A stretch of 14,150 bases of DNA from Pseudomonadota bacterium (GTDB taxonomy: Bacteria; Pseudomonadota; Alphaproteobacteria; Rhizobiales; Kaistiaceae): positions 1-14,150 of the forward strand of contig JAEWAD010000023.1 of the NCBI GenBank assembly GCA_023391905.1, written 5' to 3'. The position numbers and the translations under genes are program-made. A model generated the notes under the pieces. The model saw nothing but the letters and a program-made list of their open reading frames with translations. It had not been told where the DNA came from and ran no database searches. This document shows, one piece after another, positions 5,754 through 13,216 of the stretch; position 1 is the stretch's first letter, and every line of letters starts with the position of its first letter.

Positions 5754-6659
5754 ATGACACCGTCGTGGGATCACCTCCGCTCCTTTCTCGCCGTGCTGCG
5801 CGAGGGCAGTCTCTCCGCCGCCGCGCGCGGCCTGCGCCTGACGCAGCCGACCGTCGGCCGCCACATCGACGAGCTGGAATCAGCCCTCGGCGTCGTGCTG
5901 TTCACGCGCTCGCAATCCGGCCTGGCGCCGACGGAAGCCGCGCTGGAGCTGCGCCCGCATGCCGAAACGATGGCGGCGGCGGCCGAGGCCTTGGCGCGCA
6001 CCGCCTCGGGCGAGGCTGCGGAGGCGCGGGGCGCGGTCCGGATCGCGGCGAGCGAGGTGGTCGGCGTCGAGATCCTGCCGCGCCTGCTGGAACCGTTCCG
6101 GCGTCTCTATCCGCAGATCGCGATCGAGCTGGTGGTGTCGAACCGCAACGAGGACCTTTTGCGGCGGGAGGCGGATATCGCGGTCCGCATGGTGGCACCG
6201 ACGCAGGGCGCCCTGCTCGCGCGGCGCATCGGTGCGATCGAACTCGGCCTGCACGCGCATCGGCGCTATCTCGAACGGCGCGGCACACCGGCGACGCTCG
6301 ACGCGCTTACCGGCCACGCGCTCATCGGTTTCGACCGCGAAACGACGGCGGTGCGCGCGCTGCAGAAACTCGGACTGCCGCTGACGCGCGAGATGTTCGC
6401 GATCCGCACCGACAGCGACACGACCCAGTTCTCCGCGATCCGCGCCGGCCTCGGCATCGGCGTCTGCCAGGCGCCGCTCGCCGCGCGCGATCCCGACCTC
6501 GTCCGCCTGCTGCCGGACGCGTTCGCCTATCCGCTCGAATGCTGGGTCGCCATGCACGAGGATCTGAAGTCGGTGCGGCGCATGCGGCTTGCCTTCGATC
6601 ATCTCGTCGCCGGGCTGCTCGACTATGTCCGCGGCCGGGACACGGCGCCCGGCGAATAG
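5754..6659 (+). CDS. LysR-family transcriptional regulator
   Basis: This is a LysR-type DNA-binding regulator of 301 residues, the usual family length. The N-terminal winged helix-turn-helix covers about residues 5-63 (WDHLRSFLAVLREGSLSAAA, then LTQPTVGRHIDELE, LFTRS). It is followed by a linker helix and a periplasmic-binding-protein-like effector domain (about 90-290) with the typical VRIAASEVVG start and EADIAVRM motif. Start choice is uncertain: neither ATG 5754 nor ATG 5739 (five more residues) has a convincing Shine-Dalgarno site. I use 5754 because relatives begin a few residues before the W-D-H-L-R-S-F motif; 5739 is the alternative. It diverges from the SDR gene, the classical layout for a LysR regulator and its target. 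The inducer is unknown. It converges with the phytase-like gene; the 88-bp gap has no clear terminator. Confidence 0.92.
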   Translation: MTPSWDHLRSFLAVLREGSLSAAARGLRLTQPTVGRHIDELESALGVVLFTRSQSGLAPTEAALELRPHAETMAAAAEALARTASGEAAEARGAVRIAASEVVGVEILPRLLEPFRRLYPQIAIELVVSNRNEDLLRREADIAVRMVAPTQGALLARRIGAIELGLHAHRRYLERRGTPATLDALTGHALIGFDRETTAVRALQKLGLPLTREMFAIRTDSDTTQFSAIRAGLGIGVCQAPLAARDPDLVRLLPDAFAYPLECWVAMHEDLKSVRRMRLAFDHLVAGLLDYVRGRDTAPGE

Positions 6660-6747
6660 CAAGGGGCGCGCCCGACCAAAGCCGGACGCGCCTCGGGATA
6701 GCGATGGAGGAGCCACGAGGGCCGCCCCTCCGCGCCTGCTTCCGGCC

Positions 6748-8103
6748 TTAATTGGCGGCGAGGAAATCCGCCACGTTGAGCAGGATGAACTCGTTGTCGG
6801 CGGCCTTGCCGATCTCGCGGCCGCCCGAGAACGGCAGGTTGTTGTCGTTCGCCACCATGATGTGGGTGTCGTCGACGCGCATCACGTCCTCGATGGTGAA
6901 GAACGGGAAGGTGAAGACGCCCTTCAAGTCACGGTCGGCGGCGGTCTTGACGATCGCCTTGCCGTCGGGATCGGCGACGTTCATCAGGTCGATCTGCGCG
7001 ACGCGGCGGATGAAGCCGTCCTTGTCGACGCTAGCGGTATCGACCAGTACGATGTTCTTGACCTTGGCCGGCAGCGGGTAGCAGGCCGACTTGTCTTCGG
7101 TCTTGCAGGCGAGGCTCGGATCACCCTCGCCATTGTCGCGCTCGATCACCAGCGCGCGGGTGTCGTCGATGAAGTTGAAATCGCCGATCGCGGTCGCGCC
7201 TTCGGCGAGGCGGAAGCGATAGCTGTCGCCCGTCCAGGCGCCCTTGCCGGTGTCGAAGGTCATGATGGTCAGGAAGTCGCCTTCCGGCTTGCCGTCGGCT
7301 CCCAGCAGCGGCTTCTCGAGCATCGCCCAGAGCAGGTCGGTCTTCGGCTGCAGGGCCATGCCCTCATAGCCGCCGGAACGCTGCACGCGGAAATCCTTGC
7401 CCGGCACGGCCGGAACGGTGACGCCCGGCGTATCCGGCCCGCGCAGCACTTCGCCGTTCAGTTCGGTCGCATAGACGGCCAGCACGCGGCCATCGAGCGT
7501 GGCACGGATGATCGAGGGACCGAACTCCTCGCCGATCCAGACCTCGTCGTTCAGGACCTGGATGCTCTCGGGATCGAAGTCGGCGCCGGTCAGGTAGCGG
7601 CCGTCCGTGCCCTCATAGGCGATGCGGAACGGCACCTTGTGGTCGGGATCCCTAAGGAAGACCGATTCCACCCGCTCAACCTTGCCGGTCGCAAAATCGG
7701 GCTTCATGCGGTGGAAGAACAGCATCGCGTCGGGGCTGTTCACCTTGCTGCCGAAACCGTTGTCGGTCAGCGTATAGACGCTGCCGTCCGGGGCGCGGTT
7801 CATCGCGAAGCCGGACATGCCCTGCACCGGCTGGCCGAGGAAGGGCAGCGAGATGCCGGTCGGATGGCTGCCATAGGCGGCGCCGACGTCGCCCATCACG
7901 CTCATCGGCACTTCGTTGCGCGTCTTGCCGGTGAACTTGCCGGAGACGAAGGCGTCGCGCGGTGCGTCGGCCGGCGGCGCGATCATCGTCATGGCCGGGA
8001 GGAAAGCGTGTCCCGCGAGCTTGGCGGGGAAGGTCTCGGCGGCCACGGCCGGGCCGGCCAGGGCCACCACGGCCACGGCGGCGAGAAGGGAGCGCAAACG
8101 CAT
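6748..8103 (-). CDS. Exported phytase-like esterase-domain protein (PF13449 type)
   Basis: The 451-residue product resembles the 'esterase-like activity of phytase' family, secreted beta-propeller proteins often annotated as phytase-like; most members have no proven substrate. A signal peptide is clear (MRLRSLLAAVAVVALAGPAVA, cleavage near residue 21). The mature part carries family-like blocks GMSGFAMN, YTLTDNGFGSK, EVWIGEEFGPSIIRA, GYEGMAL and FIDDTRALVIERDNGEGD, with many Asp residues suited to metal or phosphate binding and a final MVANDNNLPFSGG. Two Cys in the SLACKTEDKSACYP segment may form a disulfide. ATG 8103 is selected by AAAGGA at 8111-8116 (7 bases) and by the signal peptide; the frame is open further upstream but that part looks non-coding. 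It follows the hydantoinase operon after 122 bp and may have its own promoter. Phosphate-ester scavenging is only a guess. Confidence 0.85.
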   Translation of the reverse strand: MRLRSLLAAVAVVALAGPAVAAETFPAKLAGHAFLPAMTMIAPPADAPRDAFVSGKFTGKTRNEVPMSVMGDVGAAYGSHPTGISLPFLGQPVQGMSGFAMNRAPDGSVYTLTDNGFGSKVNSPDAMLFFHRMKPDFATGKVERVESVFLRDPDHKVPFRIAYEGTDGRYLTGADFDPESIQVLNDEVWIGEEFGPSIIRATLDGRVLAVYATELNGEVLRGPDTPGVTVPAVPGKDFRVQRSGGYEGMALQPKTDLLWAMLEKPLLGADGKPEGDFLTIMTFDTGKGAWTGDSYRFRLAEGATAIGDFNFIDDTRALVIERDNGEGDPSLACKTEDKSACYPLPAKVKNIVLVDTASVDKDGFIRRVAQIDLMNVADPDGKAIVKTAADRDLKGVFTFPFFTIEDVMRVDDTHIMVANDNNLPFSGGREIGKAADNEFILLNVADFLAAN

Positions 8104-8225
8104 CGGGACGTCCTTTCGGAGAGGAAAATGCCCGCTCCGCATAAGCGCCCGACGTGACGCTCGCGTCTCAGCCCGATGGCAGTTTGATGAACGGCCCGGT
8201 TGTACGGGACGCGGGCCGGCGCGCC
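8104..8225. other. 122-bp gap between hydantoinase operon and phytase-like gene
   Basis: I see no intrinsic terminator with a T tract here. A small GCGCC/GGCGC hairpin (8221-8235) overlaps the hydA stop codon but is not followed by T residues. Read-through from the operon into the phytase-like gene is possible; a separate promoter is not evident. Confidence 0.35.
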
Positions 8226-9650
8226 TCAGGGGCGCACCGGTTTCGCCGATCGAGGCCGTTCGCACCGCAGGAACTGCCCTGCCCCCGCCGAGCCGGAGAA
8301 CGCCCCGTCATGCCAGACGACGGCGCCGCGCAGGATGGTCGTGATCGGCCGCCCGCGCAGTTCCATGCCTTCATAGGGCGTGTAGTCGACATTATGGTGC
8401 AGCGCCTCGTTGGTGATCGTCCAGGAGACGTCCGGGTCCCAGATGGCGATGTCGGCGTCGGATCCGACCGCGATCGTCCCCTTGCGCGGATAGAGCCCGT
8501 AGATCTTGGCCGGATTGGTCGATGTCAGCGCCACGAAGCGGTTGATGTCGATCCGGCCGCCGAGCACGCCTTCCGAGAACAGCAGCGGCAGCCGCGTCTC
8601 CAGCCCCGGTATGCCGTTCGGGATGCACTGGAACGACGCGCATTCGCCGAACGCCTTCTTGCCGAGCGGATCGTCATAGCGGAACGGCGCGTGATCGGAG
8701 GAGAACACCTCGAACACGCCGGTCGCGAGTCCGTTCCAGATGGCCTCGTGATTGGCCTCGTCGCGCGGCGGCGGACTGCAGACGAACTTGGCGCCCTCGA
8801 AACCGTCGCGGTGCAGGTGTTTCTCGGTCAGGAACAGATATTGCGGGCAGGTCTCGGCGAAGACGCGATGGCCGCGCGCCTGCGCCCAGCGGATCTGCTC
8901 CGTCGCCTCGATGCCGGAGACATGCACGATCAGGATCGGCACGTCGACGAGCTCGGCCAGCGACAGCGCCCGATGCGTCGCCTCGCGCTCCACCAGCGAC
9001 GGACGAGCCGTGGCATGGAAGCGCGGCGCCGTCTGGCCGGCCGCCTCCAGCGCCTCGGTCAGCCAGGCGATGCAGTCCGCGTTCTCGGCGTGGATCATCG
9101 TCATCGCGCCCTCGCGCCGCGCCGCCGCCAGGCATTCGAGGATCTGGCGGTCGTCGAGCTTGAGGTCGTCATAGGTCATGTAGATCTTGAACGAGGTGTA
9201 GCCCTCGTCGACCAGGGCCGGCAGCTCCTCGGCGATCACCGGCCGCGACGGGTCGGTGACGATCATGTGGAAGGCATAATCGACGCAGGCGCGCCCCGCG
9301 GCGCGGCGGTGATAGTCGTCGACGGCGCCGCGCAGGCTTTCCCCCTTCACCTGCGCCGCGAAGGGGATCACCGTCGTGGTGCCGCCGCAGGCGGCCGAGC
9401 GGGTGCCCGTCTCGAAATCGTCCGCCATGCGCAGTCCCGGCCCTATCGGCTGGTCGAGATGGCAATGGCCGTCGACGCCGCCGGGCAGCACATATTGCCC
9501 GGTCGCGTCGATCTCCTTGTGCCCGTGCGGCAGATCCTCGCCCAGCGCCACGATCCGCCCATCGCGGATCGCGATGTCGCAGACCACCGAGTCGGCGGCG
9601 GTGACCACCGTGCCGTTGCGGATGACGAGATCGAAGGGAAACTCGTTCAT
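8226..9650 (-). CDS. hydA: Dihydropyrimidinase / D-hydantoinase (cyclic amidohydrolase)
   Basis: This amidohydrolase-superfamily enzyme of 474 residues hydrolyses the ring amide of 5,6-dihydropyrimidines or 5-substituted hydantoins to N-carbamoyl amino acids. All ligands of the binuclear metal centre are visible: H62 and H64 (GHCHLD), the lysine that is carboxylated K155 (SFKIYMTY), H187 (HAEN), H243 (HVSG) and D319 (SSDHAPF). A substrate-loop Tyr follows the Lys, and the family stretch STNPAKIYGLYPRKG is intact. The gene starts 21 bases after the racemase-family gene, with a strong GGGAGAGGG ribosome site (9658-9666), and is the last gene of the six-gene minus-strand operon. There is no preTA (dihydropyrimidine dehydrogenase) or beta-ureidopropionase gene beside it, so the substrate may not be dihydrouracil. 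Which ring it opens cannot be read from sequence alone. Confidence 0.93.
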   Translation of the reverse strand: MNEFPFDLVIRNGTVVTAADSVVCDIAIRDGRIVALGEDLPHGHKEIDATGQYVLPGGVDGHCHLDQPIGPGLRMADDFETGTRSAACGGTTTVIPFAAQVKGESLRGAVDDYHRRAAGRACVDYAFHMIVTDPSRPVIAEELPALVDEGYTSFKIYMTYDDLKLDDRQILECLAAARREGAMTMIHAENADCIAWLTEALEAAGQTAPRFHATARPSLVEREATHRALSLAELVDVPILIVHVSGIEATEQIRWAQARGHRVFAETCPQYLFLTEKHLHRDGFEGAKFVCSPPPRDEANHEAIWNGLATGVFEVFSSDHAPFRYDDPLGKKAFGECASFQCIPNGIPGLETRLPLLFSEGVLGGRIDINRFVALTSTNPAKIYGLYPRKGTIAVGSDADIAIWDPDVSWTITNEALHHNVDYTPYEGMELRGRPITTILRGAVVWHDGAFSGSAGAGQFLRCERPRSAKPVRP

Positions 9651-9671
9651 GACTGCGCCCTCTCCCGCGCC

Positions 9672-10406
9672 TCAGCGCAGGTCCCCGAAAAGACGACCCC
9701 AGCCCTGGATCCGCGCCGTGTCGATACCGGTCATCTGCAGGGCCTTCCAGACCGTCGCGCTGACGGAATCGTAGATCGGAATGCCGGTCTCGCGTTCGAG
9801 CTGCTCGACCAGCGGCGCGCCGCGGAAATTGGTACAGAGCACGATGATCGCTTCCGGCTTGTCGGCGGCAACCTCGCGGATCAGGCGGGTGATCGTCGCC
9901 TCGTCGAATTCGGCGAAGGAGAAATTGTCCTTCTCGCCCATGTGGCGCTCGGTCGTGACCGTGTGGCCGGCGGCGTCGTAGTTCGCGATGATCTGCTGCT
10001 GCACCTCGCCGATATACGGCGTCACCAGCCCGAGGCTGCGCACCCCGGTGCGATCGAGGATCTCGTTCAGGGCGAGCACGCTGGTCGTCGCCGGCGCGCC
10101 CGTTGCCTCGGTGATCTCGGCGCAGAGCCGCTGGTCGATCTCGAAGCCGCGCCATCCAGCCGCCGTGCCGGCCCAGGCGATCACGTCCATATGCGCGTCG
10201 TTGAGGATGCAGGCCGCCTCGACGAGAGACGAGTTGGTGAACTGCGCCATCGCCTTCTCGCCGAGCGTGATCTCCTTGACGGTGAAGCGCTGGAAATGCG
10301 CCGTCACCTCCGGCAGCAAATCGTGCAGGATCGCGCCCATATAGGGCTCGAGGACGGTATTGGACGACGGCGTCAGCATGCCGATCAGCGTGCGGTTGAG
10401 TGCCAT
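9672..10406 (-). CDS. Asp/Glu racemase-superfamily protein, single-Cys (arylmalonate decarboxylase/maleate isomerase-like)
   Basis: The 244-residue product has the pseudo-symmetric two-domain fold of the Asp/Glu/hydantoin racemase superfamily. Its N-terminal LTPSSNTVLEPYM is most like the maleate cis-trans isomerase and arylmalonate decarboxylase (AMDase) branch. Racemases and maleate isomerase use two cysteines. Here only the C-terminal one is present (C191 in VLCTNFRG); the N-terminal position reads G80-T81 in AWAGTAAG. In AMDase the corresponding residues are Gly74-Thr75 with Cys188 as sole acid/base, and Y131 here (TPYIGE) can match the AMDase oxyanion Tyr126. A decarboxylase or an isomerase with altered chemistry is therefore more likely than a hydantoin racemase, despite the neighbouring hydantoinase. 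The start has GGAG at 10414-10417, 7 bases upstream. The gene is fifth of six in the operon, 52 bases after the crotonase. Confidence 0.85.
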   Translation of the reverse strand: MALNRTLIGMLTPSSNTVLEPYMGAILHDLLPEVTAHFQRFTVKEITLGEKAMAQFTNSSLVEAACILNDAHMDVIAWAGTAAGWRGFEIDQRLCAEITEATGAPATTSVLALNEILDRTGVRSLGLVTPYIGEVQQQIIANYDAAGHTVTTERHMGEKDNFSFAEFDEATITRLIREVAADKPEAIIVLCTNFRGAPLVEQLERETGIPIYDSVSATVWKALQMTGIDTARIQGWGRLFGDLR

Positions 10407-10458
10407 GAGGCGGCTCCAGCCTTAGGGGATCAAAGAGGAAATCAGGGCTTCGGCCCGG

Positions 10459-11217
10459 CTATTCGCCGCGATAGTTCGCCGGCTTTCCATCCAGGAAGGA
10501 GCCGATGCCCTCGTGCAGGTCGCGCGTACCGAACATCAGCTGCCAGCGGCTCCGCTCCATGGCGATGCCGGCCTCCGACGTCGTGTCGAGGCCGAGCCGA
10601 ACGACTTCCTTGATCTGCTGCACGGTGATCGGCGGCTTGGTCGCGATCAACGCCGCGAGCTCGATCGCACGCAGCGTCGCGTCGCCCTCGACGATCTCGC
10701 TGACCAGCCCCATGCGCTGCGCCTCGGCGGCCGGGATCGGCGTCGCCGTCAGGAGCGCATACATCGCGTTCTGGCGGCCGATGGCGCGCGGCAGGCGCTG
10801 CGTCGCGCCGCCGCCCGGCACGAAGCCGAGATTGACCTCCGGCTGGCAGAAGCGGGCATTCGACGAGGCGATGACGAAGTCGCATTGCAGCACCAGCTCG
10901 CAGCCGCCGCCAAAGGCGTCGCCATTGACGGCCGCGATCACCGGCTTCGGCGACTTCCAGAACGCATGGGTCGTGAAGGTCTGGATCGCGCCGGTCACGG
11001 TGCGGCCAAGCTGCTCCTTCAGGTCGGCGCCGACAGCGAAGACGGTGTCATTGCCGGCAAGCACGATGGCGCGAATGCCCGGATCGGCGTTCAGCTCGTC
11101 GACATATTGCTCGATCAACAGGCGGACCTCGGTGGTCAGCGCGTTGCGGACTTCGGGCCGGTTGAGCCGGATGACGGCGACGCCCGCGACGGGCTTTTCC
11201 AGGAGAACGACCGACAT
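10459..11217 (-). CDS. Enoyl-CoA hydratase/isomerase family protein (crotonase)
   Basis: This 252-residue crotonase-superfamily protein should act on an enoyl- or other acyl-CoA thioester. The CoA-binding/oxyanion segments are present (FAVGADLKE at about 60-68; NGDAFGGGCEL at about 98-108). Both glutamates that add water in true hydratases are kept: E107 in GGGCEL and E127 in QPEVNLG, matching rat Glu144 and Glu164. Hydration of a 2-enoyl-CoA is therefore possible. ATG 11217 is preferred because GGAAGGAA overlaps 11223-11230 directly upstream; a TTG five codons earlier lies inside that ribosome site. It sits between DUF2237 (48 bases) and the racemase-family gene (52 bases) on the same strand. 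No CoA ligase is visible in the window to make its substrate, so one may be encoded upstream or elsewhere. Confidence 0.92.
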   Translation of the reverse strand: MSVVLLEKPVAGVAVIRLNRPEVRNALTTEVRLLIEQYVDELNADPGIRAIVLAGNDTVFAVGADLKEQLGRTVTGAIQTFTTHAFWKSPKPVIAAVNGDAFGGGCELVLQCDFVIASSNARFCQPEVNLGFVPGGGATQRLPRAIGRQNAMYALLTATPIPAAEAQRMGLVSEIVEGDATLRAIELAALIATKPPITVQQIKEVVRLGLDTTSEAGIAMERSRWQLMFGTRDLHEGIGSFLDGKPANYRGE

Positions 11218-11265
11218 GACGGTTCCTTCCAACAGGTTATGAGCGAATGGACGGGGCGGTCGGCG

Positions 11266-11643
11266 TCAGGCCGCCGGCCGGTCGACCGCGTGTTCGAGGA
11301 GGGCGGAAAGGGGGACGATCTCGAGCGTCGCCTCGTTGGTCGCCGACAGCACGACGGGACAGGCAACGCCGGCCTCGTAGGCCTCGAACCACTTGGCCGC
11401 GATCACGCACCAGCGGTCGCCGGGGACGAGGCCGGGAAAGCGCAGATCCGGCCGGATCGTCGTCAGATCGTTGCCAACGCTCGCCTGAAACTCGATGAAG
11501 GCCGAGGTCATGATCGCGCAGATGGTGTGGCGAAGCGGGTTTTCAGGGCCGGTGGTGCAGCAGCCATCGCGGAGATAGCCGGTCAGGGGATCCGTCGAGC
11601 AGAGGTCGAGCGGACCCCCGAGGACGTTGCGCTGTTCAGTCAT
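11266..11643 (-). CDS. DUF2237 family protein
   Basis: This 125-residue soluble protein matches the DUF2237 family, for which I know no assigned function. Family hallmarks are NVLGGPLDLCSTDPLTGYLR at the start, DGCCTTGPEN (about 26-35), HTICAIMT (39-46), and FPGLVPGDRWCVIAAKWFEA. The conserved Cys pair in DGCC, the Cys in LCSTDP and that in RWC could bind a metal or take part in catalysis; this is inference. There is no signal peptide or membrane segment. GGAG at 11651-11654 lies 7 bases before ATG 11643. It starts 22 bases after the amidase stop, so it is in the operon and presumably serves the same pathway. Confidence 0.9.
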   Translation of the reverse strand: MTEQRNVLGGPLDLCSTDPLTGYLRDGCCTTGPENPLRHTICAIMTSAFIEFQASVGNDLTTIRPDLRFPGLVPGDRWCVIAAKWFEAYEAGVACPVVLSATNEATLEIVPLSALLEHAVDRPAA

Positions 11644-11665
11644 GCGAAATCTCCATGAGCCGGCC

Positions 11666-13216
11666 TCACGACCGGGCGCGCCCGGACGGCGGCGTCGGGC
11701 AGGCGAAAAGATGGGTCTGGACCTGATGCGCCACGTTGAGGAGCAGCGCGTCCTGCATCGGCCGGGCGACCAGCAGCAGGCCGACCGGAAGGCCGTCGAT
11801 CAGGCCGCAGGGAACACTGAGCGCCGGATGGCCGGTCAGGTTGGTCGCGCAATTGTTGTCGTGCATCTGGAAGGCGAGCCGCTGGTGCTCGGCCGGCGGC
11901 AGCGGCCCGGTCGGCAGACGATGCGGCAGCATCGGGCAGGTCGGCATGACGAGGACGTCGTGCTCCGCCAGCGCCGCGTCATACTGGGCGCGCAGCACGC
12001 GCCGCAGCCTCTGCGCCAGGGCCAGGACGCGGCCCTTGCTCTCGGCGCGGAGGATGGTGCCGGCGATCAGCGCCGCCTTCGCATTGAGCGGCAGGCGGGC
12101 GGCGCCGGTCTCGAGCGCCTCTCCGAACGCGCGGGCGAGTTCGCCGTCATAGACGCCGAGATGATTGGCGCCCTGCGTGCCTTGCTCGAACACGGTCGCC
12201 AGGCCGCCCTCGCAGGAGATGGGCGCGTGGATATCCGTCGCCTGCTTGTGCAGCGGCACCGAGGCCGCACCGACCTTCGCGCCGAGACCAGCAAGCGACA
12301 AGGCCGCCGCGCGGACCATCGCGTCGAGACGCGGGTCCGACCCCGCCCAGCCGAAGCCGTCGTCGACAATGCCGATCCGAAGGCCGCCCAAGCCTTCGTC
12401 GAGCGTGTCGACGGCGGGCCCTTCCATCGCCGGAACGCCGGCCTGGCGCGGATCAGTATCGCTGTAGCCCGCGACCGCGTCGAGCAGCCGGGCGACGTCG
12501 CTGGCCGTTCGGGCCATCAGGCCGAGATGATCCATGGTGAACTCGGTCGCCACCGCGCCGGTATAGGGCACGAGGCCGAAGGTCGGCTTCAGCGCGGTGA
12601 TGCCCGACCAGGCGGCCGGGTTGCGCACGGAACCGCCGAGATCGGTGCCAAGCGCCAGGTCCGCCTCGCCCGTGGCGAGCAGCACGCCGCAGCCGGACGA
12701 GGAGCCACCGGCCGAGCGCGTCCTGTCGTAGGGATTGAGCACCGCCCCGGTGACGGAGGTGAAGCTCGAACCGGAATAGCAGAGGTCCTCGCAGACGGCG
12801 GTGCCGACCAGTCTCGCCCCGGCGTCGAGCGCCCGCTCGACGGCGAGCGCGCTCCTCGCCGGCACGAAATCGCGCAGGAAGTCGCCGCCGAGCGTCATCG
12901 GCACCCCGGCGACGGCGATCGAATCCTTGACCACGAGGCGCGCGCCGGCCAGCGGCCCGGCCAATGTCCGCCGGTCTTCGGTGCGATACATCCAGGCGTG
13001 GTGCTCGTCGGCGCCGCCGATGCGCTCGACGGTCCAGTCGACGGCCGGGGCCGGCTCGGCCCCGAACACCGCCTCGGCCAGGGCCTCGATGCGGCCATAG
13101 GTGCGGCGGGAATTGCCGACCGCCATCTCGATCCCGGCCACGTCGCCGGCGCCGAGATGGAAGCGCTCGGCGACGCGCGCGATCTCGTAGGCGTCATTGT
13201 GCTTGGCGACGGTCAT
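11666..13216 (-). CDS. Amidase-signature family hydrolase
   Basis: This is an amidase-signature enzyme of 516 residues that should hydrolyse an amide or ureide bond by a Ser-cisSer-Lys triad. The triad is visible: K97 in ARLVVKDSIAVAG, the cis-Ser within S172-S174 (SAGGSSSGCG), and the nucleophile S196 in LGTDLGGSVRNPA. The C-terminal part has the usual NLTGHPALSVPCG strand. The gene overlaps DUF1116 by four bases: ATG 13216 shares ATGA with the upstream TGA, a sign of translational coupling. An upstream extension of the frame lies inside the DUF1116 gene and is not used. The coupling suggests that the two products act on successive or shared substrates. The family covers amidases, allophanate hydrolase, GatA-like and biuret-type enzymes; the sequence does not settle which, but an allophanate-hydrolase C-terminal domain is absent. 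Confidence 0.92.
   Translation of the reverse strand: MTVAKHNDAYEIARVAERFHLGAGDVAGIEMAVGNSRRTYGRIEALAEAVFGAEPAPAVDWTVERIGGADEHHAWMYRTEDRRTLAGPLAGARLVVKDSIAVAGVPMTLGGDFLRDFVPARSALAVERALDAGARLVGTAVCEDLCYSGSSFTSVTGAVLNPYDRTRSAGGSSSGCGVLLATGEADLALGTDLGGSVRNPAAWSGITALKPTFGLVPYTGAVATEFTMDHLGLMARTASDVARLLDAVAGYSDTDPRQAGVPAMEGPAVDTLDEGLGGLRIGIVDDGFGWAGSDPRLDAMVRAAALSLAGLGAKVGAASVPLHKQATDIHAPISCEGGLATVFEQGTQGANHLGVYDGELARAFGEALETGAARLPLNAKAALIAGTILRAESKGRVLALAQRLRRVLRAQYDAALAEHDVLVMPTCPMLPHRLPTGPLPPAEHQRLAFQMHDNNCATNLTGHPALSVPCGLIDGLPVGLLLVARPMQDALLLNVAHQVQTHLFACPTPPSGRARS

Noticed and set aside
6660..6747. Possible hairpins between lysR and the phytase-like gene (GGCGCG/CGCGCC and GGAGG/CCTCC arms)
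   Set aside because: The arms are short, the loops long and there is no T tract on either strand; I do not call a terminator.
6589..8157. Plus-strand frame of 522 codons opposite the phytase-like gene
   Set aside because: The minus-strand gene has a signal peptide, ribosome site and family motifs; the plus frame has none. The same applies to the long plus frames at 8154-10613 and 11627-14050 opposite the operon.
9672..10406. Naming this gene hydantoin racemase because of the neighbouring hydantoinase
   Set aside because: The two-cysteine signature of racemases is missing, and the N-terminal motif fits the maleate isomerase/AMDase branch better.
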